Of a stretch of DNA of 26,996 nucleotides, positions 1 through 7,917 are shown in pieces (positions within the stretch are counted from its first letter, which is position 1; every line of letters begins with the position of its first letter). The notes under the pieces were generated by a model, which did not search any database, was not told the DNA's origin, and saw nothing but the letters and a program-made list of their open reading frames with translations. The position numbers were made by a program, and so were the translations under genes. Location: NCBI GenBank assembly GCA_002762705.1, contig PCVE01000060.1, forward strand, positions 1 to 26,996, read 5' to 3'. Source of the stretch: Candidatus Woesearchaeota archaeon CG11_big_fil_rev_8_21_14_0_20_43_8. GTDB taxonomy: Archaea; Nanobdellota; Nanobdellia; Woesearchaeales; CG08-08-20-14.

Positions 1-524
1 CAGAAAGCGGCAGACGAGATATCATCACCGACAAATCTCCCTTCGCCATGCGCGACAGGGATAGGTATCACGTCACCAATAGAGAACGCGTGCGTGAACG
101 CAGTCTTCGCCATGCATCTCACATACACCCAATCATTATAGAAACCAGTGCCGACCACAGCCCCATCACGCATCCTCTTGTTACGCGCAAGACCGAACCC
201 AACATCTCCAGAACCACCAGGGACAAGACCGCTCTCGACAAGAATCTGGGCGCCATTGCATATACCGAGCACGGGTTTTCCCTTCTCTGCCTCTTTGGTT
301 ATCACTTTCATAACAGGATCATTGGCGGCGATGACACCAGACCTGCCACGGTCTTCGTATGAGAAACCACCAGCGATTATGAACGCATCGTATGAAGCCA
401 ATCTATCTGTCTCGTTCCACCTGACGATATCAGCGCCCATCTCAGGGAGGAAATGATCGACAGCGCGTTTTGTCTCATGCTCGCAGTTCGTGCCAGGGAA
501 CTGTATGACAGCTACTTTCTTCAT
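1..524 (-). CDS. purQ: Phosphoribosylformylglycinamidine synthase, glutaminase subunit PurQ (partial, 3' end beyond window)
   Basis: PurQ is the class I glutamine amidotransferase that releases ammonia for PurL in step 4 of purine synthesis. Reading leftwards from the ATG at 524, 174 residues are visible, starting MKKVAVIQFPGTNCEHET. The nucleophile elbow GICNGAQ is present with Cys89 as the expected catalytic cysteine, and the conserved AHGEGRF segment lies near the left edge. The His/Glu part of the triad would lie beyond base 1. The start codon overlaps the purL stop as ATGA, and a GAGGTG ribosome binding site lies about five bases upstream inside purL, so the two are probably translationally coupled in a purM-purL-purQ operon. 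Family assignment is firm. The true length cannot be seen. Confidence 0.93.
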   Translation of the reverse strand, partial: MKKVAVIQFPGTNCEHETKRAVDHFLPEMGADIVRWNETDRLASYDAFIIAGGFSYEDRGRSGVIAANDPVMKVITKEAEKGKPVLGICNGAQILVESGLVPGGSGDVGFGLARNKRMRDGAVVGTGFYNDWVYVRCMAKTAFTHAFSIGDVIPIPVAHGEGRFVGDDISSAAF

Positions 525-2911
525 CTGAGCACCTCTTTAAGAGACCCATGCCACCTGCTGTTTAGCTCAGACACAGACACATCGACATGTTTCTCATTCC
601 CATGCATGACTGTGATGCTCTGCTTCTTTGTCGTCGTCCCGATCTCAAAGAGCGGCACGCCATATTTCTTGAACAAGAAACGTACATAGCCCTGCTTCTC
701 AGGAGCGACCTCAAGCACGAAACCGCCGGTCTGGCTGAAAAGCCACGCGTCTTCCCGGATACAGGAAGGATTATTCTTCTCATCGATCCTTATATGCGCG
801 CCGAACTTTGGCAGATGCATAGAAACCATCTCGCCGACACAGCAGAGAAGTCCACCTTCAGAGATGTCATGGCATGATTCGACCGATCCGATCTCGATGC
901 AATCTATGAGCGCGTCGATCTCTCTTCGCAGCAATTCAAGATCCACTGTCGGTACGTTCTTCCCAAGGTAACCAAGTGAAGAATAATATTCAGATGCGCC
1001 AAGCTCATCTTTCCTAGCGCCGACAAGGAACAGCACATTGCCGCTTCCCTTGAACCATGGAGTCACAACATCAGCGCAATCTCTCACCTTACCGATAGCT
1101 GATATCACCATCGTCGGATCTATCGCCTTCCTTCCGTCGGCAGAATCAGAGAAATTATAAAACGACACATTTCCTGCGACAGGCACGATAGGTTCCCCAC
1201 CCTTCAACCCGATGAGACGACATGCGTCATCAAGACCGCGTATGCCTTCACAATATTCCCAGTATTCAGAAGGATCCTCTGGATTTCCGTAATTGCAGCA
1301 GTCGGTGATGGCCATCGGCTCTGCTCCGACACATGCGATGTTACGGAGCGATTCAGCGACAGCGTTCGCCGCCTGCCAATAGGGGGATATGCGACCATAA
1401 AACGGATTCCCATCGACAGAGAACGCGCATCCGATCTGCTTGTATTGATTCGGGAGAGATCCACAAGCGAGCGGAGCGATCACTGACGCGTCAGCAAGAC
1501 CTGCTTCGAGGACCACGTTCCCCTGCACTTGCTTGTCATACTGCTCGAACACATGTTTCCTTGAACAGATGTTCTTCGATCCCATGAGCGAGAGGAAACT
1601 CGTAGAGAGGTTTGGCATGTCGAACACTGGCTCATCAAACGCCTTGAGTGGATCACATGCCACACGATGGTATCTAAGACCTTCGGTCACATCCTTTGTC
1701 CTTGCATCGCAGATCACTTTTCCACCATACTTGAGCACATAGCGGTCATGCGCCTTCACTTCACCGACGACGCTCGCCATCGCACCTTCGCTCACTGATG
1801 GAAGCGCATAATCCTCATTATATATCTTAAGAAGTTCAGACGTGAAACTTTTTGGGACGACCCAGGCGAAACGTTCCTGCGTCTCTGAGCACGCGATCAC
1901 AGACGGATGAAGACCAGGTAACGCGACATGTATCTTCGACACATCGATCTCTGCCCCAAGCCCTGCGCTGTCGACAAGCTCGACAGTCGCGCACATTATC
2001 CCGCCTGCGCCCATGTCCTTGAATCCCACATTGTCAGTCAGCCCAAGCTCTCTCACACGTGAGAAAACAGCATGCGTAGATTCAAAAAGATGTCTTTTGA
2101 GGAAGGGATTTGGTTCCTGCACTGCGCCCTTGTTTGATTCCTTGTCGCAATCATCAAGCACTGCCGACGCGAACGATGCACCACCCATGCCGCTGTTGTC
2201 TGTAGGTTTTCCGACAACGATTATATCATGGCCTTCAACTCCGGCCGATGCTGGCGCGAAACTATGTATGATCTCTTTCTCTTTGACAAGACCAAGACTG
2301 ATGACATTCACAAGACAATTAGAATCATTTGACCCATTGAAATATATGTCGCCTCCGATATTTGGAACACCTATCGCGTTGCTATAACCTGCGATACCAG
2401 ACACAACACCTTCAGATACTATCTTTGTCGTGTTCGCGGCCCTGCCAGCTGGATCGCCAAAACGCAATGCATCCGCATTTCCAATGACTTTCGCACCCAT
2501 GCAGAGCACGTCTCTCACATTCCCACCGATGCCAGTCGCTGCACCTTCATATGGCACGATCTGCGAAGGATGGTTATGAGATTCATGTGAGATGACGATG
2601 CAATATCTTTCGCCCCTGATATCTGCGAACCCGACAATCCCTGCATCTTCTTTCTGGCTGAGAATCACATTGCTTGCTGACTTAGGCAACTTCTTAAGCT
2701 CCTTCCAGCTGCTGCGATATGAAGAATGCTCGCTTCCTTGGATGCCCCAGATCACACATTCGGTGAGAGTCGGATCCCTGCAAAGCATCGAACTTATCTT
2801 CCTGACCTCTGCCACAGTGAGGCCGATCTTATTTTTTTTTAGAAAATCATCGACTTCAGAGTCGGTCATCTTAGATATATCAATCTGTTCTGATAATCTA
2901 TTTCCTGCCAT
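521..2911 (-). CDS. purL: Phosphoribosylformylglycinamidine synthase subunit PurL (small type)
   Basis: PurL is the ATP-dependent synthetase that converts FGAR to FGAM with ammonia from PurQ. The product is 796 residues, a little longer than typical small-type PurL. EHSSYRSS (61-68) matches the family EHxSYKSS motif, and HESHNHPS (109-116) is the catalytic/ATP-binding signature. Two PurM-like half repeats follow, the second containing NACVGAEP-like and CCNYGNPEDP segments. I chose the ATG at 2911 (MAGNRLSEQ). It lies inside the last codons of purM (14-base overlap), and an in-frame ATG at 2932 would add only a non-conserved MVMSWST leader. The stop overlaps the purQ start. Small-type PurL normally needs PurS, and no purS is visible in this window. 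Confidence 0.96.
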   Translation of the reverse strand: MAGNRLSEQIDISKMTDSEVDDFLKKNKIGLTVAEVRKISSMLCRDPTLTECVIWGIQGSEHSSYRSSWKELKKLPKSASNVILSQKEDAGIVGFADIRGERYCIVISHESHNHPSQIVPYEGAATGIGGNVRDVLCMGAKVIGNADALRFGDPAGRAANTTKIVSEGVVSGIAGYSNAIGVPNIGGDIYFNGSNDSNCLVNVISLGLVKEKEIIHSFAPASAGVEGHDIIVVGKPTDNSGMGGASFASAVLDDCDKESNKGAVQEPNPFLKRHLFESTHAVFSRVRELGLTDNVGFKDMGAGGIMCATVELVDSAGLGAEIDVSKIHVALPGLHPSVIACSETQERFAWVVPKSFTSELLKIYNEDYALPSVSEGAMASVVGEVKAHDRYVLKYGGKVICDARTKDVTEGLRYHRVACDPLKAFDEPVFDMPNLSTSFLSLMGSKNICSRKHVFEQYDKQVQGNVVLEAGLADASVIAPLACGSLPNQYKQIGCAFSVDGNPFYGRISPYWQAANAVAESLRNIACVGAEPMAITDCCNYGNPEDPSEYWEYCEGIRGLDDACRLIGLKGGEPIVPVAGNVSFYNFSDSADGRKAIDPTMVISAIGKVRDCADVVTPWFKGSGNVLFLVGARKDELGASEYYSSLGYLGKNVPTVDLELLRREIDALIDCIEIGSVESCHDISEGGLLCCVGEMVSMHLPKFGAHIRIDEKNNPSCIREDAWLFSQTGGFVLEVAPEKQGYVRFLFKKYGVPLFEIGTTTKKQSITVMHGNEKHVDVSVSELNSRWHGSLKEVLR

Positions 2912-4007
2912 AGTAGACCAGCTCATCACCAAGATATGATGCTATGACGATCTTTGCACCCGTTGTCACTTTCCCTGCGACTTTCGCAGTCACGCCGTTC
3001 TTCTGTGCGATCGCTATCACTTCATCTGGTTCGGGCGTGATGACCATCATCCCGTTCCCCATGTTCCAAGTGGAGTATGCTTCCTTAAGTTCGACAGGTC
3101 CAATCTTCACAAGCTCACGCATCGCCATGCACGGAAAGAAAGGCGAATCTATCTTCGCGCCAAATCCCCCTTTGTAGATCAGCCTGCCAAGATTTCCGGC
3201 TATCCCTCCGCCAGTTATGTGCGCGACACCATGCAACCTCACAACTGGTCGTTTCCCATACGCACCATGCATCGCGAGCACAGATTTTGTATATATCTGC
3301 GATGGGACGAGCAATGCAGCACCCCATGAAGAATCATGAAAATCAGTCTTATGATACTCATCGCCATATCTCTCCTCAAGTATCTTCCTTGCAAGAGACA
3401 GGCCGTTTGACCTGAAGCCTTTCTCTTTGAACGCGACTATGAAATCACCATCAGATATCTTGTCACCAGTTATCAGCTTTCCGCGCTCGACGACACCAGT
3501 CACTTCAGCGTTCCATGTATAAGGCGAATCACCATAGCCTGATATCGACCTGCCAAGTTCAGCAGTCTCGCCGCCCACCATCGCTATCCCTGCCTCTTTG
3601 CACGCGTCGATTATCCCGCGCGCAAGCTGTCTCACAACATCGATATTAAGTCGCTGCGCGTCAAGACTGTTGACTGCCGCGATCGGTTCTGCACCGATAC
3701 ACACAGCATCATCGCATACCATGGCAAGGAGATCGAACGCGAGAGTGTCGTGCTTGCCCATCCTATGCGCGATCTCAGCTTTTGTCCCACAACCATCTGA
3801 ATTCTTCACAAGATAGCTATCTTTCATATCATCGATATACAATGGTCCGCTAAAACCACCTTCGCTCTTCAAAGGCACGCCGATCTTTCCTTCGCGATTC
3901 GCAAAAGTCTGAAGACTGGCATTATAGAACAATGCAGAACACGCGTCACCAAGCTCTATATCGACACCAGATTCCTTGTAAGTCTTGCTCTTAGCTGGCA
4001 AGGCCAC
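2898..4007 (-). CDS. purM: Phosphoribosylformylglycinamidine cyclo-ligase (AIR synthetase) PurM
   Basis: PurM closes the imidazole ring of FGAM to AIR using ATP, directly after the PurL/PurQ step. The 369-residue product shows the family landmarks: a YKESGVDIELGD N-terminus, SDGCGTKAEIA, CIGAEPIA, the MVGGETAE glycine-rich segment, KGFRSNGLSLAR and HITGGGIAGNLGR. The usual DYLA-like stretch reads NSLDA here. The start is GTG at 4007, supported by a strong ribosome binding site (GGGAGGAGGAA, 4010-4020) and by a TATA box farther upstream. It is the first gene of the purM-purL-purQ operon and overlaps purL by 14 bases. Confidence 0.96.
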   Translation of the reverse strand: MALPAKSKTYKESGVDIELGDACSALFYNASLQTFANREGKIGVPLKSEGGFSGPLYIDDMKDSYLVKNSDGCGTKAEIAHRMGKHDTLAFDLLAMVCDDAVCIGAEPIAAVNSLDAQRLNIDVVRQLARGIIDACKEAGIAMVGGETAELGRSISGYGDSPYTWNAEVTGVVERGKLITGDKISDGDFIVAFKEKGFRSNGLSLARKILEERYGDEYHKTDFHDSSWGAALLVPSQIYTKSVLAMHGAYGKRPVVRLHGVAHITGGGIAGNLGRLIYKGGFGAKIDSPFFPCMAMRELVKIGPVELKEAYSTWNMGNGMMVITPEPDEVIAIAQKNGVTAKVAGKVTTGAKIVIASYLGDELVYYGRK

Positions 4008-4009
4008 AG

Positions 4010-4020
4010 TTCCTCCTCCC
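4010..4020 (-). promoter_or_regulatory. Strong Shine-Dalgarno site of purM
   Basis: Read on the minus strand, GGGAGGAGGAA ends two bases before the GTG start at 4007, with the GGAGG core about five bases from it. It is the best purine-rich ribosome binding site I noticed in the window and fixes GTG as the start. Confidence 0.75.
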
Positions 4021-4053
4021 TATAGCGCTCATGATTATTATTCTGTGGGAACT

Positions 4054-4067
4054 GATATATATAATTT
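4054..4067 (-). promoter_or_regulatory. Archaeal TATA box for the purM-purL-purQ operon
   Basis: On the minus strand AAATTATATATATC lies in the 88-base gap between purM and topA. An archaeal transcription start about 25 bases downstream would fall near 4030, leaving a leader of about 23 bases that contains the strong ribosome binding site. Confidence 0.55.
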
Positions 4068-4095
4068 ACTTAGGACATTCTATTTAACAGGATAA

Positions 4096-6327
4096 TCATT
4101 TAGCTTTAGAAGCAGTCACATTGCCATCTATCTTCTGCGTATGCTTGCATTTAGGATAACCTGAGCAACCAAGGAACTTCCCATATATGCTCTCACGAAG
4201 GACAAGGTTCTTGCCGCACTTAGGACATTTTATCTCGATCTTTCCGCTTTTGAGATCATCGATCTCTTTTTGGGCTTTCTTGTCTTCGAGCCGCTTTGTC
4301 GGACAATCCGGATTCAGACAAATCTGCTGAGGTCTCTTTCCGCGAAGACTCTGTATCAAAGGATAGCCACATTCCTTGCATTCTTTATGCAATGGTTTTA
4401 GCATGCCTGTCTGCGGGATAGGGAAAAGTGTCTGACATTCAGGCGACCTGTTGCAGACGATATATCGTTTTTTGTTCTTCTTTGAGAATATGATGCGCAA
4501 TTCACCCTCTTTGCATTTCGGACATTTTCCGACAGTGTTCTCAAACTGCTTTGTGTCTCTATATGCTTCGATAAGTGCCTTTCCGACCTCGACTTCATGC
4601 TCCTTGAACTCCATGAGAACATCATATAACACAGTCCGTGCCTGCTCAAGGATATCCTCTGGCTCTTCAGTGCCTTCACGTATCTTGACCATGTGCTCTT
4701 CGAACCCACGGGTAAGCTGCTCATCAAGTATCCTTGGTGAATATTTCTCAAGGGTCTGGACAGTCCTTATGCCAAGCTCTGTCGCCTGGATGGATTTCTC
4801 TAAGATATAATCCCTGTCATATAATGATTCTAATATCGCGGCTCTTGTCGCTTTTGTTCCAAGATTCCTCTTCTCGAGCTCTTTGATTATGGACGCAGGA
4901 GTGTATCGTTTCGGCGGCTGGGTCTCTTTATCGTTCTGTGTAATCTCTTTGACAGCCACATCTTCATCCCTCTTGACGATAGGAAGCTCATCCTCTTTTG
5001 AGCCGACATATTTTCCATAGAACTCATGCCAGTTCTTCTCAAGAGTCGTCGTACCTTTCGATATGAATATCTCTCCAGCGACATCGATCTTTATCTGCAT
5101 GGTCTCACGCAAAGCCGCTTCTGAGAACACTGACATGAAACGTCTGACGATGAGATCATACAGTTTCTGCTCACGAGGATTCGATATCTTCACGATATGT
5201 CCTGTCGGATATATTGCCGGATGCGCCGGATCGACTTTCTTTCCTTCGGTCGGCACAAGCTTGTCCTTTGAGAGGAGCTTCTCGCAAAGAGGTTTATATT
5301 CAGCTATCTTCATCAATGCTTTTAATATAGTCTCATACCCGATCTCGACAGGAAGTTTCTGTGACGATGTTCGCGGGTAACTGATGACTCCTTCGATATA
5401 TAGATTCTGGGCAATCGCAAGCGTATCCTTTGGAGCTATGCCAAAGCACCTGTAGCTCTCTGTCTGAAGCGTGGTAAGATCAAATGGCACTGGCGGATTC
5501 TGCCGAAACTGTGTGGTCGAGACATCTTCGACGACAGCAGGCTTGTCCTTAGTGTTCTTCATTACCTTGTCTGCTTCTGCTTTCTCCCAGAATTTATCTT
5601 TCTCATGGATGGCGTTCAATGTCCCTCCGGACACATCGCCTATAAGTATGACTTCCCAGAATGGAGTTGATACGAACGCCTGGATCTCTTTTTCCCGATC
5701 CACGATTATCTTGAGAGCCGGCCCCTGCACCCTACCTGAACTTAGGACCTTGAACTGGCCTGCGCGTTTTATAGATGTGGTAAGCGCTCTTGATAGATTT
5801 ATACCATAATACCAATCAAGCTTATGCCTTGTCTCTCCTGCCTTTGCCTGGCCCCAGTCTATATGCGCCTGCGCGTTCTCGAATGCTTTCATGAGATCTG
5901 GTTTTGTGAGAGTCGAAAATTTCATACGCTTGCCATCAGGCTGTTTGCAGGCGAATCTCAGCACATTAAGGCCTATAAGCTCACCTTCTACATCATAATC
6001 TGTCGCGATAGTGAAGGAATCAGCGCCTTTTGCGAGCTTTTTTAGGACTGTGAGATATTTCTTTGAGAACGCAGATGCCTTTGATACTTCAGATGTAGGC
6101 CGCCATTCGACATCGAAGCTTGGATAGTTCCAGCTTTTCTGGTCTTTTTGCATCAGGCTATATAGATGACCTACAGCACATCCGACGACCAGGTCTCTAT
6201 TGCCTCTTGTGACAAGATAATGAGGTACGCCGCCTTCACTCTTCTTTATAGGCTTGCCATCAGCAAGAGCGATGGCTATCTTCTCTGCCGCCTTTGGCTT
6301 CTCGCAGATTATCAATTCATATGCCAT
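4096..6327 (-). CDS. topA: DNA topoisomerase I (type IA), archaeal TopA
   Basis: This type IA topoisomerase relaxes negatively supercoiled DNA by single-strand passage through a 5'-phosphotyrosine. In 743 residues it has an N-terminal TOPRIM domain (ICEKPKAAEKIA at the start and DYDVEGELIG around 108-117, giving the DxDxEG metal site). The catalytic core has Tyr317 in GVISYPRTSSQ. The C-terminus holds three four-cysteine zinc ribbons (CPKCKEG...CNRSPEC, CKECGYP...CLNPDC, CPKCGKN...CSGYPKC). No helicase domain is fused, so it is not reverse gyrase, which argues against a hyperthermophile but does not prove it. The start is ATG at 6327 with a TATA-like element about 28 bases upstream. It is transcribed alone, divergently from the charged protein gene. 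Confidence 0.96.
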   Translation of the reverse strand: MAYELIICEKPKAAEKIAIALADGKPIKKSEGGVPHYLVTRGNRDLVVGCAVGHLYSLMQKDQKSWNYPSFDVEWRPTSEVSKASAFSKKYLTVLKKLAKGADSFTIATDYDVEGELIGLNVLRFACKQPDGKRMKFSTLTKPDLMKAFENAQAHIDWGQAKAGETRHKLDWYYGINLSRALTTSIKRAGQFKVLSSGRVQGPALKIIVDREKEIQAFVSTPFWEVILIGDVSGGTLNAIHEKDKFWEKAEADKVMKNTKDKPAVVEDVSTTQFRQNPPVPFDLTTLQTESYRCFGIAPKDTLAIAQNLYIEGVISYPRTSSQKLPVEIGYETILKALMKIAEYKPLCEKLLSKDKLVPTEGKKVDPAHPAIYPTGHIVKISNPREQKLYDLIVRRFMSVFSEAALRETMQIKIDVAGEIFISKGTTTLEKNWHEFYGKYVGSKEDELPIVKRDEDVAVKEITQNDKETQPPKRYTPASIIKELEKRNLGTKATRAAILESLYDRDYILEKSIQATELGIRTVQTLEKYSPRILDEQLTRGFEEHMVKIREGTEEPEDILEQARTVLYDVLMEFKEHEVEVGKALIEAYRDTKQFENTVGKCPKCKEGELRIIFSKKNKKRYIVCNRSPECQTLFPIPQTGMLKPLHKECKECGYPLIQSLRGKRPQQICLNPDCPTKRLEDKKAQKEIDDLKSGKIEIKCPKCGKNLVLRESIYGKFLGCSGYPKCKHTQKIDGNVTASKAK

Positions 6328-6349
6328 ATGAATGTGTTAGTTCCGCTAT

Positions 6350-6360
6350 CATTTAAAAAC
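6350..6360 (-). promoter_or_regulatory. TATA box for topA (leaderless)
   Basis: On the minus strand GTTTTTAAATG is centred about 28 bases before the topA ATG. This spacing predicts transcription starting at or very near the start codon. Confidence 0.5.
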
Positions 6361-6378
6361 TTAACGGCCTATCGCAAC

Positions 6379-6388
6379 CTTTTTATAT
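6379..6388 (+). promoter_or_regulatory. TATA box for the charged-protein gene (leaderless)
   Basis: CTTTTTATAT is centred about 26 bases before the ATG at 6410, which predicts a leaderless transcript. It shares an 82-base divergent intergenic region with the topA promoter. Confidence 0.5.
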
Positions 6389-6409
6389 CAAAATCGTTGA
6401 ATAATATGA

Positions 6410-7165
6410 ATGACAGTGACAAAAAAAAAGAGACACAAGAATTTTGTGAAGCGTAAGATACGCACACCAAAAGTGCACAGACATATAAAAAAGCCAAAAG
6501 ACGATAGAAGAGACTCTCTTATGGCCGATCTTGATTCCTATCTCTCGAATCGACGGAAACTCGAAGAACGAGGTAAATTCTATGATAAATTCATCGCGCA
6601 GTTCTCAAAAGACAAGGCACGATATAAAGAAGATGATTTTGTTGAGGTAGAACCTGGTGAGACCGAACATGAGGAACATGAGACAAAATCAAGTGCTCCG
6701 GGTCTTTTTACAAGGATCAGGCTCAGACTGAAAGGCATTTTCTCAAAGAAACAAGAGAACTACGAGATCGATTTTGAGGATGATGATATCGACAGTCTTG
6801 CAGATGAAGAACCTAAGCGAAAAGATGTCATCGACGAACCAGTCGATGAAGAGTTCACTGACGGGGCGAAGATCGCAAAAGAGCATCAGAGCATATTCGC
6901 GAAGATCCTGCACCACCATTCAAAGAAACAGGATACAAAAACAGAAGAAGATGTGGATCAAAAAGAGGCAATGCTTATGAATAGTGTCAAGAAATGGATA
7001 AAGACAAGAGATGAAGACGATCCTAAGAAAGCAGAAGAGAAGAAACCAAAGAAGCCTCAAAAGAAGACAGATATAGATGATGACATCAATGGTCTTGTCG
7101 GGATCGAAGAGGAGCTTGAAGAACTCGAAGAAGACATAAAAAAACGGCATAAGAAAAAGAGATAG
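6410..7165 (+). CDS. Unassigned highly charged, low-complexity protein
   Basis: I do not recognise a family. The 251-residue product has no signal peptide or membrane segment. The first 35 residues are very basic (KKKRHKNFVKRK, then HRHIKKPK). Residues around 35-65 could form a helix (SYLSNRRKLEERGKFYDKF). The middle and C-terminal parts alternate acidic stretches (DFEDDDIDSLADEE) and lysine-rich stretches, ending in an acidic coiled-coil-like tract followed by KKRHKKKR. Such a composition suits a nucleic-acid- or ribosome-associated disordered protein, which is inference only. The start at 6410 fits the upstream TATA spacing. The overlapping ATG at 6406 opens a frame that stops after 16 codons. 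The gene is followed by rsmI with its own promoter. Confidence 0.75.
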   Translation: MTVTKKKRHKNFVKRKIRTPKVHRHIKKPKDDRRDSLMADLDSYLSNRRKLEERGKFYDKFIAQFSKDKARYKEDDFVEVEPGETEHEEHETKSSAPGLFTRIRLRLKGIFSKKQENYEIDFEDDDIDSLADEEPKRKDVIDEPVDEEFTDGAKIAKEHQSIFAKILHHHSKKQDTKTEEDVDQKEAMLMNSVKKWIKTRDEDDPKKAEEKKPKKPQKKTDIDDDINGLVGIEEELEELEEDIKKRHKKKR

Positions 7166-7175
7166 CTGATTCTTT

Positions 7176-7195
7176 GGAGTAATTATATATACTCC
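7176..7195 (+). promoter_or_regulatory. TATA box of rsmI within a short inverted repeat
   Basis: The TATA-like AATTATATATA lies about 25 bases before the rsmI ATG at 7214. It is framed by GGAGTA (7176-7181) and TACTCC (7190-7195), a perfect 6-base inverted repeat that could be an operator or just the tail of the upstream gene. Confidence 0.5.
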
Positions 7196-7213
7196 GACAT
7201 AAAAACAAAGATT

Positions 7214-7867
7214 ATGCTACATATCATATCCACACCAATAGGGAACCTAAAAGACATCACTTACAGGGCTATCGAACTGCTTGGTTCTGTCGACCTTGTG
7301 GCCGCAGAAGACACAAGAAGGACAGGAAAGCTCTTAAAAGCATATTCGATCAGCACAAAGCTGGCTTCATACAATGATATCAACAAAAAACGCATGACAC
7401 CCCATCTGATCAAGCTATTAAAAGAAGGAAAAGATATCGCGATCGTGTCAGACGCAGGGACGCCTGGCATCAATGATCCAGCATTCTATATCGTGAGAGA
7501 AGCGGCTTCTGCAGGGATACAGATATCCCCAGTACCTGGCCCATGCGCTGCCATCGCGGCGCTTGTCGCAAGCGGATGCCCGACCGATTCGTTCGGGTTC
7601 TATGGTTTCCTGCCAAAGAAGACTAAGAAGATGGAAGACTTCCTGCGCGCACTGCCCGAACATACAGTGATATGCTATGAATCCTGCTACAGGGTCAAAA
7701 AGACACTTGAAATCATGAACCGTATCATCCCAGAAAGGAAGATATGCGTCGCAAGAGAGATCACAAAGATGCATGAAGAGTTCATTCGTGGCACGCCTTG
7801 CGAAGTGCTTGAGAGACTGAAGACCATAAAAGGAGAATTTGTGGTGCTGATCTCAAAACCAGACTAA
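7214..7867 (+). CDS. rsmI: 16S rRNA (cytidine-2'-O)-methyltransferase RsmI family protein
   Basis: In bacteria RsmI methylates the 2'-O of C1402 in the 16S rRNA decoding centre using SAM. The protein belongs to the tetrapyrrole-methylase fold. Landmarks are STPIGNLKDIT (6-16), AAEDTRRTGKLL, IVSDAGTPGINDP, SPVPGPCAAIAALVASG and FYGFLP, all typical of RsmI/YraL. At 217 residues it is shorter than bacterial RsmI (about 280) and seems to lack the C-terminal helical extension. The ATG at 7214 fits a leaderless promoter. RsmI is mainly bacterial, so an archaeal copy suggests ancient transfer. Whether it targets the same rRNA base here is unknown. Confidence 0.9.
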   Translation: MLHIISTPIGNLKDITYRAIELLGSVDLVAAEDTRRTGKLLKAYSISTKLASYNDINKKRMTPHLIKLLKEGKDIAIVSDAGTPGINDPAFYIVREAASAGIQISPVPGPCAAIAALVASGCPTDSFGFYGFLPKKTKKMEDFLRALPEHTVICYESCYRVKKTLEIMNRIIPERKICVAREITKMHEEFIRGTPCEVLERLKTIKGEFVVLISKPD

Positions 7868-7877
7868 AAATTTAAGA
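7868..7877 (+). promoter_or_regulatory. TATA-like element upstream of the HExxH gene pair
   Basis: AAATTTAAGA lies immediately after the rsmI stop. Transcription would start near 7898-7900, just before the possible TTG (7903) and ATG (7918) starts. Confidence 0.35.
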
Positions 7878-7917
7878 ATCACTTCGACATCCTTATCTAC
7901 AGTTGGGGATCGAAGAC

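Noticed and set aside
4096..6327. Reverse gyrase
   Set aside because: The protein has only the type IA topoisomerase and zinc ribbons; no helicase domain is fused or adjacent.
6166..6456. Plus-strand frame running through the topA start into the charged-protein gene
   Set aside because: It lies mostly antisense to topA, and its only ATG near the promoter (6406) gives 16 codons. The 6410 frame is the coding one.
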